Source: Cyanodermella asteris
Taxonomy: Eukaryota; Ascomycota; Lecanoromycetes; Ostropales; Stictidaceae
Length of the DNA stretch: 64,000 nt
NCBI GenBank assembly: GCA_900618795.1
Contig: UYJD01000005.1
Location: 837,644-901,643 of the forward strand
Direction of reading: 5' to 3'
Below the pieces are notes generated by a model, which was not told the DNA's origin, did not search any database, and worked only from the letters and a program-made list of their open reading frames with translations. Shown here piece by piece: positions 45,941-56,700 of the stretch (within the stretch, counting starts at the first letter, position 1; the number at the start of each line of letters is the position of its first letter). The position numbers were made by a program, and so were the translations under genes.

Positions 45941-47048
45941 ATGGACACTCTCGAGTACGGTATGCCGACGCTTGACCGCCCCTTCGGCCTCAAGCTATGG
46001 CCCATCTTCAACAAGGCCTTCGAGCTCGTCGTCGGCTACCCGGCTGATGATTTCGCATTCGTTCCCTTCGAGACACCAATGTCGACGTTGAAGCAGACTT
46101 CGCTGGCTCTTTTGAGCTACTACATCATCATTTTTGGCGGGAGAGAGATCATGAAGAAGCGCGACGCGCTCAAGCTCAACCCCATTTTCCTCGTTCACAA
46201 CTTCTACTTGACAACCATTTCCGGCTTTCTCCTCGGCCTGTTCCTCGAGCAGCTTATTCCCACGCTCGTGCGCCGCGGCATTTTCTTCGCCATTTGCGAC
46301 GAAAGAGGAGGATGGACGCAGCCCTTGGTTGTGCTCTACTACCTCAACTATCTGACCAAATACCTGGAGCTTCTGGACACGGTGTTCCTCGTGCTCAAGA
46401 AGAAGCCACTGACCTTCCTGCACACCTACCACCACGGCGCGACGGCTCTCCTGTGCTATACGCAGCTCGTTGGACTTACCCCGATTTCCTGGGTGCCGAT
46501 CACTCTCAACCTGACCGTGCATGTGGTTATGTACTGGTACTATTTCCAGAGCGCCCGTGGAATTCGTATCTGGTGGAAGAAGTACATTACCATTCTGCAG
46601 ATTGTGCAATTCGTCATTGACCTGGGTAAGCATGTCATGCACCCGACTGCCAGCATGACCTCGGCTAACTAGTTGTTTTACAGGTTTCGTTTACTACGCT
46701 ACTTACACCTACTTCACATCCACCTACTTCCAGTGGATGCCGAACCACGGCCGATGCGCCGGCGAAGAGTTCGCTGCGATTTCGGGCTGCGCCATTCTGT
46801 CCTCTTACCTGCTACTGTTCATTTCCTTCTACTTGGTCACCTACCGCCGCGAATCCAAGGAGAGCAAGCTATCCGGCGGCCGCAAGCGAAGAAACACTGC
46901 TACTCGGGCTACGATTGATATGGCGCGTGCTCAGATTCCTGGCGGTGAAGAGGCGGTCGCGGAAACTCCGTCCAAGGTCAAGAAGGCCAGCGGCCGCGAA
47001 AATGGCAACACTGGTAGTACCAGGGTCACTCGAAGCCGCAAAGCTTAG
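45941..47048 (+). CDS. ELO-family very-long-chain fatty acid elongase
   Basis: This is the condensing enzyme (3-ketoacyl-CoA synthase) of ER fatty acid elongation, feeding sphingolipids. Exons 45941-46625 and 46684-47048 flank a 58-base intron (GTAAGC to CAG); the product is 349 residues. ELO signatures are NPIFLVHNFYLT, the YYLNYLTKYLELLDTVFLVLKKK block, the histidine box HTYHHGATALL (about 165-175), and TLNLTVHVVMYWYYFQSA. Six or seven membrane segments are visible. The splice join gives VIDLGFVYYATYTYF. The C-terminus is long and basic (SGGRKRRNTATRA, STRVTRSRKA) and cytosolic, possibly regulatory. Among the yeast paralogues it is closest in type to Elo2/Elo3, which I judge by length and box context only. 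Confidence 0.93.
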
Positions 47049-47621
47049 AAAGGCTGCGGCGCCATGGATCACGCGGGGTGGGCCGCGTGCCAGCATTCAG
47101 AGAACAACTATCGAGCCATGATCGAGATGCGACGGGGATGGAGAAGAAGCCGAAGCCGAAGCCGAAGCTCCTCTACCGACCACAAACCGCTCAGAAAATC
47201 ACCACGTCACCGAGATGACCGAGGCGATGATACCAGCCCGGGACCCTGAAAAGGCTGGTGCTTGGCCCTGACGCCCCGCGGCGTGCTCTCAATCACTTTG
47301 CTCGATTACTTCGACTCTTTCATGTACATTATTGTTTTCGATCTGCATATGACTGGGCGCTTGGGAATTGTTAGGAAGGACAGCATTGGGTCGGACTTCT
47401 TTTAAATGGACGTACGGGGAAAGTAGGCTGAGGTCGAGATCCAGGACTGCGCGCATAGACAGCCTAGACAGACAAGACAAGACAAGACGGAATGGCCGCG
47501 GGTCCACAAGGCGCGTTGGTCGTTCCACAGCTAGATTTAAATATTCATGCAAAGTAAATATCTTCCTCCAGTGAGACGCTGTTTGTATCCGGCTCTTTGT
47601 TAAGCTGATTTGGGGGGTCGT
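47049..47621. other. Convergent 3' spacer with short simple repeats
   Basis: It holds four copies of a GAAGCC hexamer near 47142-47168 and an ACAAG pentamer run near 47470-47488. No gene is supported. Confidence 0.55.
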
Positions 47622-49556
47622 TTATTCTTTTTCCGCTCCTGGGCCTAGAGCAACATCTTGCTGTCTTTCGAGGTCTTCAGGGACGCCGTCGTCGTCGTCG
47701 TCGTCGTCGTCTTCTTCATCCTCTCCGACATCTCCTTGATCATCATCAAATTCAAGATCATCCAGAAGCTCCTGTCTCTCCGCATTGGCCTCGCGTTCCT
47801 GCTCATCGGGTTCATTCTCATCGGCAACCCCCTCAACATCATCCCCACCATCCCCCTCCCTCGCAACCCCTTCATCCATCTTCCCCGGCCCCTCCGCCGC
47901 AACCTCGCCCTCCGCCGGCCCCGGACTCAACTCCCTGACCTTCCTCCCCCGATCCATGACCCTCATCGCCGTCCTCAACGCCTCCAGCAGCCTCCTCTCC
48001 CGGCGTCCCACAAACCCAATCCTCCTCTCGATCAGATCCCGATAACTCGCCTGCGTAATGTGATCCGGCACCCTGAGCAGCAGCGCGACGTTGCCGTGAC
48101 AGTCGTCGTCCAGCGGCCGGCCGTGCTCGATCAGGTGCCGGATCTTCAACTTGATGATGGCGCGCATTTTGCCCCAGCTGCCGTTGTGGTACCAGCCGGC
48201 CGAGTCGACGTCGCAGGTCGGGCGGATGTGCGGGGTCGAGACGAGGGATTGGATCAGCGGGTCGGTCACGTCGGCGAGCTGCCAGAGTTTGCCGCGGACG
48301 TCGACGCGCCGGCCGTCGAAGATGTGAGTTTTCTCCGGGGCGGTCTGGATCGCGTCTTTGAGGAGTGCGCTGGAACTGGAGTTGGCCGTCGTCGTCGTGG
48401 CGGTGGTGGTGGTGGTTGAGGTGGTATACTTTGGGTTGCTGCCGTATTCGCGAGGGCCTTTGCGGACTTTGCTGCCCAGCTGACCCATATCGTCAGTTCG
48501 GAACGCGAGCGTCTGATAAATGCGCATCGCCGGATCCTTCCGCGGATCGAGGCCGTACTTGACGAGCGTGTCCCGCCAGGGCCCGGACAGGAAGCTGTAG
48601 GCCATTTGCGAGAAGCAGTGGTGTTCGATCTGGACTAGTTTGAGGCCTTGAGACCGCAGACGGTTGAGCATGCTCCTTCGCGTCCAGATCGGGCGTTCGT
48701 CGAAGAGGGTCCGCATCTTGGCTACGACTTTCTTGTCGTGCGGCGTCAGTTGCGTGTAGGCTTCCGCTATCTGTCGTGGATCTGGGATGGGGATGCCCGG
48801 GTCGCCGGCTCTTATGCCGGTGATGGGTAGCTTGCGGTTGGTTTGGCTATTGTAGGTCATGGATTTGCCGTCGTGTTCGATGGTCTTGACGGCGACGTTT
48901 TGGCGGTAGATGTAGTTCCACGGCGTGATACCGGGCAGCAGGGAGGGCGGAGGGAGGAGTTCATGCTCGGGTTCGGAGGGCGAGTGCAGGCGAAAGTCGC
49001 GGATCTTGGTGTAGGAATTGCTGAGTATTGCGTCTTTGAATCTGGTCACGAAGCCGCTGGGAGGATGGGACCAGGCGAAGTCGGGGGGATCGCGGAAGCG
49101 GTGGGTGTGCGTTATCTGGCCAACGGCGGAGATCTGGCACTTCTCGGGCCTGTCGCGGAGTGCTTTGAGCAGATTCTGCTGTTCGAAGGTGGTGTTATCT
49201 CGAGGGTCGTAGCTTTGAGCAACCAATTCTGCCGCTGTCTGGAATGGCTCGTTACTGCCTCGTTTCCTCTTCCGGCCAGTGAATTTGGGCACCTGGATCT
49301 TGAGCAGGACATTGTTTCCGGAGACTATTCCAGAGGTGATTGTGCGTACTGTCGGATCCTCCGGATGTAGTGAGAGCTGAGCTGGAGTTTCGGTCTCATC
49401 GCGATTTACGATTCGTGTCACTGATCTGATTCCACCTAGAGAAGCTATAGCTTTGTCCGGATTTCTGACGACGAAAGGATGCTCGACTCCCACGAGAGTT
49501 TTAGATGGGACATCGTATCGAGGGGCAGACGAACGAGCATCATCGACCTGCTCCAT
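47622..49556 (-). CDS. TFC1: TFIIIC subunit Tfc1-like (tau95/GTF3C5)
   Basis: TFIIIC recognises the A and B boxes of tRNA genes for RNA polymerase III; Tfc1 contacts the A box with Tfc7. The product is 644 residues from the ATG at 49556 (MEQVDDARSS); the codon further upstream is TTG. The N-terminal barrel starts LVGVEHPFVVRNPDKAIASLGG, followed by LSLHPEDP and VLLKIQVPKFTGRKRKRG. The DNA-binding region includes LLPGITPWNYIYRQNVAVK, FDERPIWTRRSMLNRL and MAYSFLSGPWRDTLVKYG, then GKLWQLADVTDPLI. The C-terminal 90 residues are acidic with a pure Asp run, as usual for this subunit. A Thr/Ser insert lies near residue 380. Confidence 0.93.
   Translation of the reverse strand: MEQVDDARSSAPRYDVPSKTLVGVEHPFVVRNPDKAIASLGGIRSVTRIVNRDETETPAQLSLHPEDPTVRTITSGIVSGNNVLLKIQVPKFTGRKRKRGSNEPFQTAAELVAQSYDPRDNTTFEQQNLLKALRDRPEKCQISAVGQITHTHRFRDPPDFAWSHPPSGFVTRFKDAILSNSYTKIRDFRLHSPSEPEHELLPPPSLLPGITPWNYIYRQNVAVKTIEHDGKSMTYNSQTNRKLPITGIRAGDPGIPIPDPRQIAEAYTQLTPHDKKVVAKMRTLFDERPIWTRRSMLNRLRSQGLKLVQIEHHCFSQMAYSFLSGPWRDTLVKYGLDPRKDPAMRIYQTLAFRTDDMGQLGSKVRKGPREYGSNPKYTTSTTTTTATTTTANSSSSALLKDAIQTAPEKTHIFDGRRVDVRGKLWQLADVTDPLIQSLVSTPHIRPTCDVDSAGWYHNGSWGKMRAIIKLKIRHLIEHGRPLDDDCHGNVALLLRVPDHITQASYRDLIERRIGFVGRRERRLLEALRTAMRVMDRGRKVRELSPGPAEGEVAAEGPGKMDEGVAREGDGGDDVEGVADENEPDEQEREANAERQELLDDLEFDDDQGDVGEDEEDDDDDDDDGVPEDLERQQDVALGPGAEKE
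47685..47740. repeat. GTC trinucleotide repeat coding for Asp run
   Basis: About eight tandem GTC units on the plus strand encode a run of Asp in the acidic C-terminus of the TFC1-like protein, followed by Glu/Asp codons. It is a candidate variable-length tract. Confidence 0.8.
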
Positions 49557-49624
49557 CACCTCGTTCAAGGATCAAGCTTTTCTACCCAAGGCGGTTGGGA
49601 AAAAGTCTCTGCCGGCGGCCTCCT

Positions 49625-49815
49625 TAAGTAGGCCCTTAAGTAGGTCCCTAGCTAGTACTTGACTCGGTACTGAGCCGGACGCTTGGCTGGATACTTAGAT
49701 AGGTACTTAGACAGGTACTCAGCCAGCTATCTGTCTAGCCACTTAGCTAGGTGTTCAGCTGCACACATCGGTGGGTGTTCGACTGGTCATACAGCTATGT
49801 GTTCAGCTGGCGTGA
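49625..49815. repeat. Degenerate 12-bp tandem repeat (minisatellite)
   Basis: About sixteen units of 12 bases (one of 11) lie head to tail, with a consensus close to TAGCTAGGTACT. The best-kept neighbours are TAGATAGGTACT and TAGACAGGTACT; units drift to CAGCTATGTGTT at the distal end. It starts about 70 bases upstream of the TFC1 ATG. A chance open frame across it shows a matching four-residue period (YLDR YLDR YSAS), which I take as a by-product of the 12-base period. Confidence 0.85.
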
Positions 49816-50433
49816 ATGGGACACTGGCGGCGACTTCTTTGCTCCCGCCTTGTACCCTGATACTGATGGAACGTGGTGTCACCAGTACTCGGAAGACCTA
49901 GATGTTCAGTTAGCCAGTTTCACAACCAACGGGCGGCATTGGAACTGAACCAGAACTCTAAACCCACTGCGGGGACATTTTACCCAATGAAGCCCTAGCG
50001 GCTTCACAGCCTTCACCCATCTGACATCCATCCTGTCGAGCTAAGTGTCAACAATGTACATCTGAATGCATGCACGATGCAATACGGGCCGCCCCCGGAG
50101 CGCCTCCGATGGGGCTCTTTTACGAGCTTGTTTGCAGATGCTGTGACACGCCCGGGGTCGTGCTTCTGCGACGTCTGCCAAGACGGATATGGATAGACGT
50201 GGATTGAGGATTGTCAGACTTCTATTTGCTTCATCCTGCCCCTGTTTGATCGACATTGAGTGTCACTCGATTGCCGTTGCCTGATGTCGTCGTCGTTGTT
50301 GTCGTAACAGAATATTTGCGCACAGGCTTTGCGCCGACCGTCTCAAGCGACACCTCTTCCATTTCAACCCTTGATCTTTCTCATCTAGCCGTTGCGTCCC
50401 TCCCTCCCTTCCTCACTCACTCATGTTACGGTC
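49816..50433. other. Divergent spacer, GT15 upstream region
   Basis: No gene is supported. The last 150 bases before the mannosyltransferase start are pyrimidine-rich leader. Confidence 0.5.
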
Positions 50434-51770
50434 ATGATCTCAGCAAAGCTGGTTCGCGCCCTCGCCGCCTTCACCCTTCTCACTTCCTGCCTCTTCTTCC
50501 TCCAAGTCTTGCGACGGGACCCTCCTGCAACAGCACTGCCTCCGGGCGCCACACCTTCGGCGGATCCGAAATCGACCATCAGGGAAGGTGCAGATGTTGT
50601 CGACCCTCAGTCAAAAGGTACTCATCAAACGGCATTAGCTCTAGATATGCTCATTGACGCATTCCGCAGAAATCTCAGAGCCGGTCGGACCACTATGGCG
50701 GGCCGAAGACTACGCAGCCGACAACCCAAACGCGCCCCGCGTGAACGCAACCCTGCTATCGCTGGTGCGTAACAGCGAGCTCGAGGACATGGTCCAGAGC
50801 ATGCGAGACCTGGAGCGGACGTGGAACTCAAAGTTCAATTACCCGTGGACCTTTCTGAACGACGAGCCCTTCACCCACGAATTCATCCAGCGGACGCAAG
50901 CGGAAACGAAAGCGAAGTGCAACTACGAGGTGGTGCCGAAGGAGCACTGGGACGTGCCGAGCTGGATAAACGAGGAGCTGTACGAAGAGAGCGCGACGAA
51001 ACTGGAAGAGCTGGGCGTGGGATACGCGCGGATGGAGTCGTACCATCAGATGTGCAGGTGGAACAGCGGCATGTTTTACCATCACCCCGCGCTGAAGGAC
51101 GTCAAGTGGTATTGGAGGGTAGAGCCCAACGTGCACTTTTTCTGCGACGTCGACTACGATGTCTTCCGCTGGATGGAGGATCACAATAAGACGTATGGCT
51201 TTACGATCAACTTGTACGATAACCCGCACAGTGTAGCGGGCTTGTGGCTGGAGACGGAGAAGTTCCTGGCGGCGCATCCGGAGTATCTGCACGAGAATAA
51301 TGTCATGGGCTGGCTCACTGATGCCGAGAGACGGCCGGACATCAATCAGCAGGCGAATGGGTACTCGACGTGCCATTTTTGGAGCAATTTTGAAATTGCC
51401 GATATGGACTTTTGGAGGAGTCGGGCGTATGAGGATTACTTCAATCATCTCGACCGGGCCGGCGGCTTTTTCTATGAACGGTGGGGAGATGCGCCCGTCC
51501 ACTCGATAGCTCTAGGACTGTTCGAGGACAAAAACAAGATCCACTGGTACGTAATGAGCTGATTTATTCGTGACGTTATCACTGACTTTGACCAGGTTCC
51601 GGGACATTGGATATCAACACATTCCCTTCTTCAATTGTCCAACGTCCAAAAAGTGCAGTGGGTGCACTCCCGGTATGTCAACTGACGGGGAGGATTTCTT
51701 GTACAAGGAAGACTGCCGGCCGAACTGGTTCAAGTATGCTGGCTTGGCGGATGCATATGACAAAAAGTAG
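50434..51770 (+). CDS. GT15 alpha-1,2-mannosyltransferase (Kre2/Mnt1/Ktr family)
   Basis: A Golgi type II membrane enzyme that adds alpha-1,2-mannose from GDP-mannose to O- and N-glycans of cell-wall and secreted proteins. There are three exons: 50434-50617, 50670-51546 and 51596-51770, with introns of 52 and 49 bases; the product is 411 residues. A short cytosolic N-terminus and one anchor (LVRALAAFTLLTSCLFFLQVL) precede a Pro/Ala stem. The catalytic domain shows NATLLSLVRNSELEDMV, FNYPWTFLNDEPFTHEF, MCRWNSGMFYHHP, YWRVEPNVHFFCDVDYD, SNFEIADMDFWRS, and GGFFYERWGDAPVHSIALGLF with the residues typical of the family's active site. The last exon gives FRDIGYQHIPFFNCP and a Cys-rich end. The paralogue within the KTR family is not resolved. 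Confidence 0.95.
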
Positions 51771-52202
51771 CAACGTCCACGATGAATATGCATGATTTTG
51801 AGCGATCAGAAGAGTAGCTTCACATGCTTGTATATCCGTTGCAAGCACAATTCCCAGACAACGACCACCATGGCCTGACATAGCTTATCAAATCCATTCG
51901 TTCAGACCAGAGTGTGCAGGACGAAGGCTTGTTGGAGTTTTAGTAGCACAATATACAGTATGACATTCGATACTTGGGACTCCATCCGTGGACCCAACCC
52001 CACACAATTCTCTTTATATTGTTTGTACAAAAAGATGCTTCGCCCCCTAACTTCCATGCAATAGAACCGACACACAACGACTCACCACAAACCAGGACTT
52101 GTATTGTTTTGGGACAAAGACGCGCAAAGTTCAAGACCCAAATATTCTTGTGCCAGCTCTCGACTGAGCGGTAATTGTGACACACACACGCGCGTGCTTT
52201 CT
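51771..52202. other. Convergent 3' spacer, GT15/COX6
   Basis: No gene is supported; it is AT-richer than the flanking genes, as expected for 3' regions. Confidence 0.5.
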
Positions 52203-52916
52203 TCACCATCTCTCGTTGGCTCGCTCGGGGTACAGGTCCTCCTTCAAATTGACACCAAGCTCTTCCCTCACGCTCTTCAGGTCCTCCAGGTACTCCGCGT
52301 ATTGCCCCTGGTTCTCGACCTTGGCCTTGAGGCCCTCGAAGATCCGCACTGCGGTAGGGTAGTCGTTGACGCGGCGCGCTGCCCGGAGAGCGGCGACGAT
52401 GACGGAGGGGGAAGGGACCAAGTCGTAGGCAAAGGCGTTGTTGAGGTTACGCTGTTCGACCCCGTCAGCAAGACAGCTCCGATCGATCCCCAGGAGGTAC
52501 ATCCCAATCCGCAACGAATGCGGAGGGATTCCTCAATTGAAAGCTTACCTGCAGCTCGAAGACGTCGTTCACGGCATCGAACTCCTTCTCGTATCTGCAA
52601 AATCCACACCGTCAGCTTTCCAATTGTCTTGGTAGTCATGATTTTTTTTTCTCTCTTTCTTTGCACGTGCCGAGGGCCGTCTGCCCGAATGACAGAACAG
52701 CTAGCTCAGCACCCAATTGACAAACCGCAATCCTTACCTGGCAGTAAACTCCTCAAAGCTCTCGTCCTGATGAGCGCCACTCAACTGCCTCGCCGAGCTC
52801 CTGAATCCACGAACATAGCTGCTAGTAACCGGGGCGACGGCTGCGCGAGGAGCAGCAGCAGCAACCGCGGCGTAGCGCGGCCTCTGCGCGAGGCGCACGA
52901 GTCTCAAGGCGGACAT
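52203..52916 (-). CDS. COX6: Cytochrome c oxidase subunit 6 (COX5A homologue)
   Basis: A nuclear-encoded subunit on the matrix side of complex IV. There are three exons: 52738-52916, 52549-52594 and 52203-52451, with introns of 143 and 97 bases; the product is 157 residues. The N-terminus MSALRLVRLAQRPRYAAV is an Arg/Ala-rich mitochondrial presequence, probably cleaved near RGFRSSARQ. The mature part starts SGAHQDESFEEFTARYEKEF, then DAVNDVFELQRNLNNAFAYDLVPSP, VIVAALRAARRVNDYPTAVRIFEGLK and YLEDLKSVREELGVNLKEDLYP, matching COX6/COX5A throughout. The middle exon is only 46 bases. The introns are longer than most in the window. Confidence 0.96.
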
Positions 52917-53702
52917 TTGAAAAGCTTTGTGTAGAGGAGAGAAAGAATGCGGGGCCGTTGCGTCGAGCGCAAATGAGGATTTCTGGGAAACGGCAAACGG
53001 TTCGGGCTGGTGCGCTGGGGGGTGGGTGTGGTGGTGGAGGAGCGAGATTGGAGGTCGAGGTACGGTTTGTCGTTGCTCGGTTTTGCTGAAGTCGTGCTTA
53101 GCTGGGAGTGTCGGAGTGCCAAGACTTTGGTTCCTGGTTCGTCGGGCGGGCTGGCCAATGGGAGGGAGGCTGGTTTTCGGCTGGCAGGATGTGATACGGC
53201 CTGAGCTCTACTGGGTCTGCAGTACATGCTATATTTCGTTAAGGTACTTCTGTCCTAATGCGATCAACTGCATGTGAACAAGGCTAACATGAGTGGATAG
53301 TTACAGAGCTGTCAACATGGGACTATCGCTTCTCAACTGCTTGATTTGTGGGATACCATGTTTGTGTCTCATCTCTGGAGCTATGAGCTACTGAGCTATC
53401 ACAGAAAAGCACCCAAAGAGCCAGAGAGACAATTAGAGGTAGGAGTATGCCATGACAACTGGTAGAAGCTCAGGACGTGAGGGAAGCAGTCAGCCAAGGC
53501 TCAGCAACACCAATGACAACAATCACAACCGCCAGGTAAGAAGGGAAAGTCGTGGCCACGCAGCAAAGGCTCGGTTCATTGCAAATAGGGTGGTTGATTC
53601 GTGATGGTAGCAAGAAGGCCTACAGACTAGCTATATAGTCTGACAGCACAAAGGCGTGGCTGTAGGCGCAGGTAGCATGCCAACACTCCAGGGTGTACTA
53701 TC
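52917..53702. other. Spacer between COX6 and the 1627-residue gene
   Basis: It holds the COX6 promoter and leader and the 3' flank of the next minus-strand gene. No gene is supported. Confidence 0.5.
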
Positions 53703-56700
53703 CTACCACCTTGACTGAATAGAATCGTCCTTCTGGTTCTCATGCCTCAGCAGCAAGCCGAAGCCAAATTCGCGAATCTCCTCATTTTCACATCTCACCC
53801 ACTCCTGTGCCATATCCCATCGCACAGTCTGCGCCCTCTCCTCCGCGTCCTTGTCCGAAACTTCCTCGAGCTCACCAAGAATCTGACTCGCTAGGTCGAC
53901 TTGCAACACAGTCCGTCGCCAGTCCTCTCCTGTCAACGGACCTAGTACGCCCAGCATCTTTGCAATCGACAGCATGATCCTCGGTTCAAATCGACCAATG
54001 AAATCTCGGATTTGCTCCAATTCGCCGCAGTTGTGGACTTGACGTCTGGACAAGTCGTGCAGAGCATCTTTGACGTCGCGAACGAACCGGCTGGGATCAG
54101 CATCGGCGTCTTTGAAATTGTGACAATGCCACAGCCACATTCTCATTCGGAAGGTGTCAGGCAGTCGTTTTGGCTGTCTGTCTGGGTTTGTATGCCACGC
54201 TGGGGTTCGAAGGCTGTCAACATACTTGATCAAGAAGCGAATGATGGGAACTATGTTCGAAAGCCATCTTGCATAGGAATCCTCATCGCGGTGAAGAGGG
54301 GGCTGCAGGAATGAGAGGAACAGATCGTCCCAGGTCGTGAGGCCAAGAAAGTGTACTTTCTCCGGCGACTTCTGCAGGAGTGTCATTCCGTACTCTTGCA
54401 CGTAAGCCTGGAGGTCTGCAACACTGACATGGTCAGGAGAAGGCTCTTTGTTGAAATCTTTGTAGAGCAATCGGTAAGTGTCCATGACATCGCGGTGGTT
54501 AACTCCGCCATAATCGACGTCAATGGCCGACTTCCATACTTTCCTTTCGGCTTCCTTTGCGGGTAATTGGTCGATACGCTTACGCAGCGCCTCATCGCGA
54601 CAGGCTTGTGATCTTTTGATGACCCATGACTGCCACAAGGTGAACAACCTCTTGGGTACAACATCGGATAGCCTCTTGAGCACGCTGCGTAGCATAGACA
54701 GCGAGACTGTGAGGATGGGAAAAGAGTCTGGATGTTCTTCTGGAGAATACTTCTCCTTGAAACGCAACAGCCAAAGCTTGTGGGCAGCAATGTTGTCCTC
54801 AACTGCGGGAATCAGTATCTTGGTCGCAATCAAATTGCGGAAGTGCTTCGGGACTGCTTCATTGGTACATTCATGCAAGAGCAGGTCGAACAGCGGGCGG
54901 TCCGTGTCAACGTCGGGCAAGTCCTGGGTAACATCCCAGTCTTTCCACGGGTTTCCGCGAGCCCAACGTTCGTCGAGAGCACCGATGGAGGGCCGGGCCG
55001 AGATGAAAGCTTCCTCGAGCAACGTTGATGAAGCTTGGTCAAGGCCGGTCAGAGCTGTACTGCGCATTATCTCACACAGCGATGATACTGCAGGAACTCG
55101 TATATCAGGATGGCTGTAGTGAGCTAGAAGATTGCTCAAGATGCTCACAGCAGACGAAGTCTTGAATACCTCGGTGTCGCTCAATATCTGCGCAATCATT
55201 TTCACCGAGGTGATCTTGACAGACCGGACTTTCTTGTTGGTGGGTTCACCCTGACTGCCTTGACTCCTGCGTTTCAATTCAGTCTCGATGATCCGGTCAG
55301 AAAAGGTTTGCATAAAACGTTGAGCTTGCTCTGGGGACATCCTTTTGAACAAACGACGATTCATGATCTGCCTATGCCACGAGCTCGAGTCGGGGAAATG
55401 CACGATGGCGTCGGCGACTAACTGGGCGGCACTTGGTGTGCCCAAGATCAGCTTCAACGCTGAGAACAGCGTCATCTCCACGCGTGCCACCGAGACAGTC
55501 TCGGGGTCTTGCGTTTTCAGTACTTCGATAGACTGCGATGCAAGTGAGGCGAGCAGCGTCTCTGGAACGCGACGCTCGACTCTGTCCAGAAAATTGGCGG
55601 CCTTCAAAGTCGAAGGTTCCTCGATGCTCTTGAACTCTGGGTCCAGGAGCAACGGTGGAAACCGTCTTTGTCCATTGCCTTGGGGTCGAAGCGCTGGGAA
55701 GCCATCGGTCAGGACACTTTTCGAGCCACCCTTCTGGAAATCCAGCCAGAGAACTGCGCTTGCTATGGTGGCTTCGATCTCTTTTGCTGACCTTCTTGCG
55801 TCATTGAACACTCTGTTGACACTGAACAAATGTCGTGGCTCTCTGGATGGGATATGGAGGCTGCCCTTCGTGGACTTGAAGGAACCAGTGTGCTCAATGC
55901 TGAAGAATGAGCCAGCGTCCTTATGCCCCGTAATGAGATCGATAGCTGCGTACGGTTTGGAAAGTGATCCGACAGGCTGGGGTCTGTTCTCCAGAGGATT
56001 CCATTCTGTCAACTCGTCGTCGTCGTCAGGCAATAGCACCGGAAACACAATTTTAATGTCGGGCAGATCCGGTAAAGACAACGTATCATCATCAACAACG
56101 TCACGCAACGCATCGGTGAAAGTTCTTTTCCACCGGGCACTCACAAGGGCGGTGCTGTCAAGATCGCTGGACAGCTTTGTCGAAGCATGGAGCCAAGCCT
56201 TCCGGGCTCTCTCCTTCTTCGCGTCCGGCGTTGGAGCTGTGAGAACATATAGGCGTAGGGCCGAACCGTAGCTCTCTACGCAGCGACCAACAGCGTGAAT
56301 CATTGTTTGTTCATCTGGCGGGTCTGTGCGGGCGGCTTCTGTAGACGCAAAGATGATTTCGGTAGCTCTTGTCTCGATGTATGGCACTCTGGCTCCGGTG
56401 AAGACTTTCGTAGTCATCTCAACTGGCATCAGGACATGAACCGGGAGCCCCTGGGGCCAAAGTGGGGGAAGTGAGGAGATCTCTGGGTTCAGCAGCGACC
56501 TTTGTCGCTTCCAAAGAGAATCCCGTGCCTTTGCAAGCTCGTCCACGAATTTCCAAGCGGCGGAACCGACCTCGCATTTGATCCAATTGAGGTAGGCCCC
56601 GGCTCCTTGGTCATATAGGACTTTCAGCTGGTATTCTGGATTCATGCTTGTCTCCTCAATCTCGAGAAAGACCGAGAGAGTGCTCGCAAAAATTGCAGAA

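Noticed and set aside
47658-48419. 253-codon plus-strand frame opposite TFC1
   Set aside because: It is the antisense shadow of the acidic, repeat-rich C-terminus of the TFC1-like gene.
49683-49901. Open frame with a four-residue repeat (YLDR-like)
   Set aside because: The peptide periodicity is explained by the 12-base tandem repeat; there is no signal or family match.
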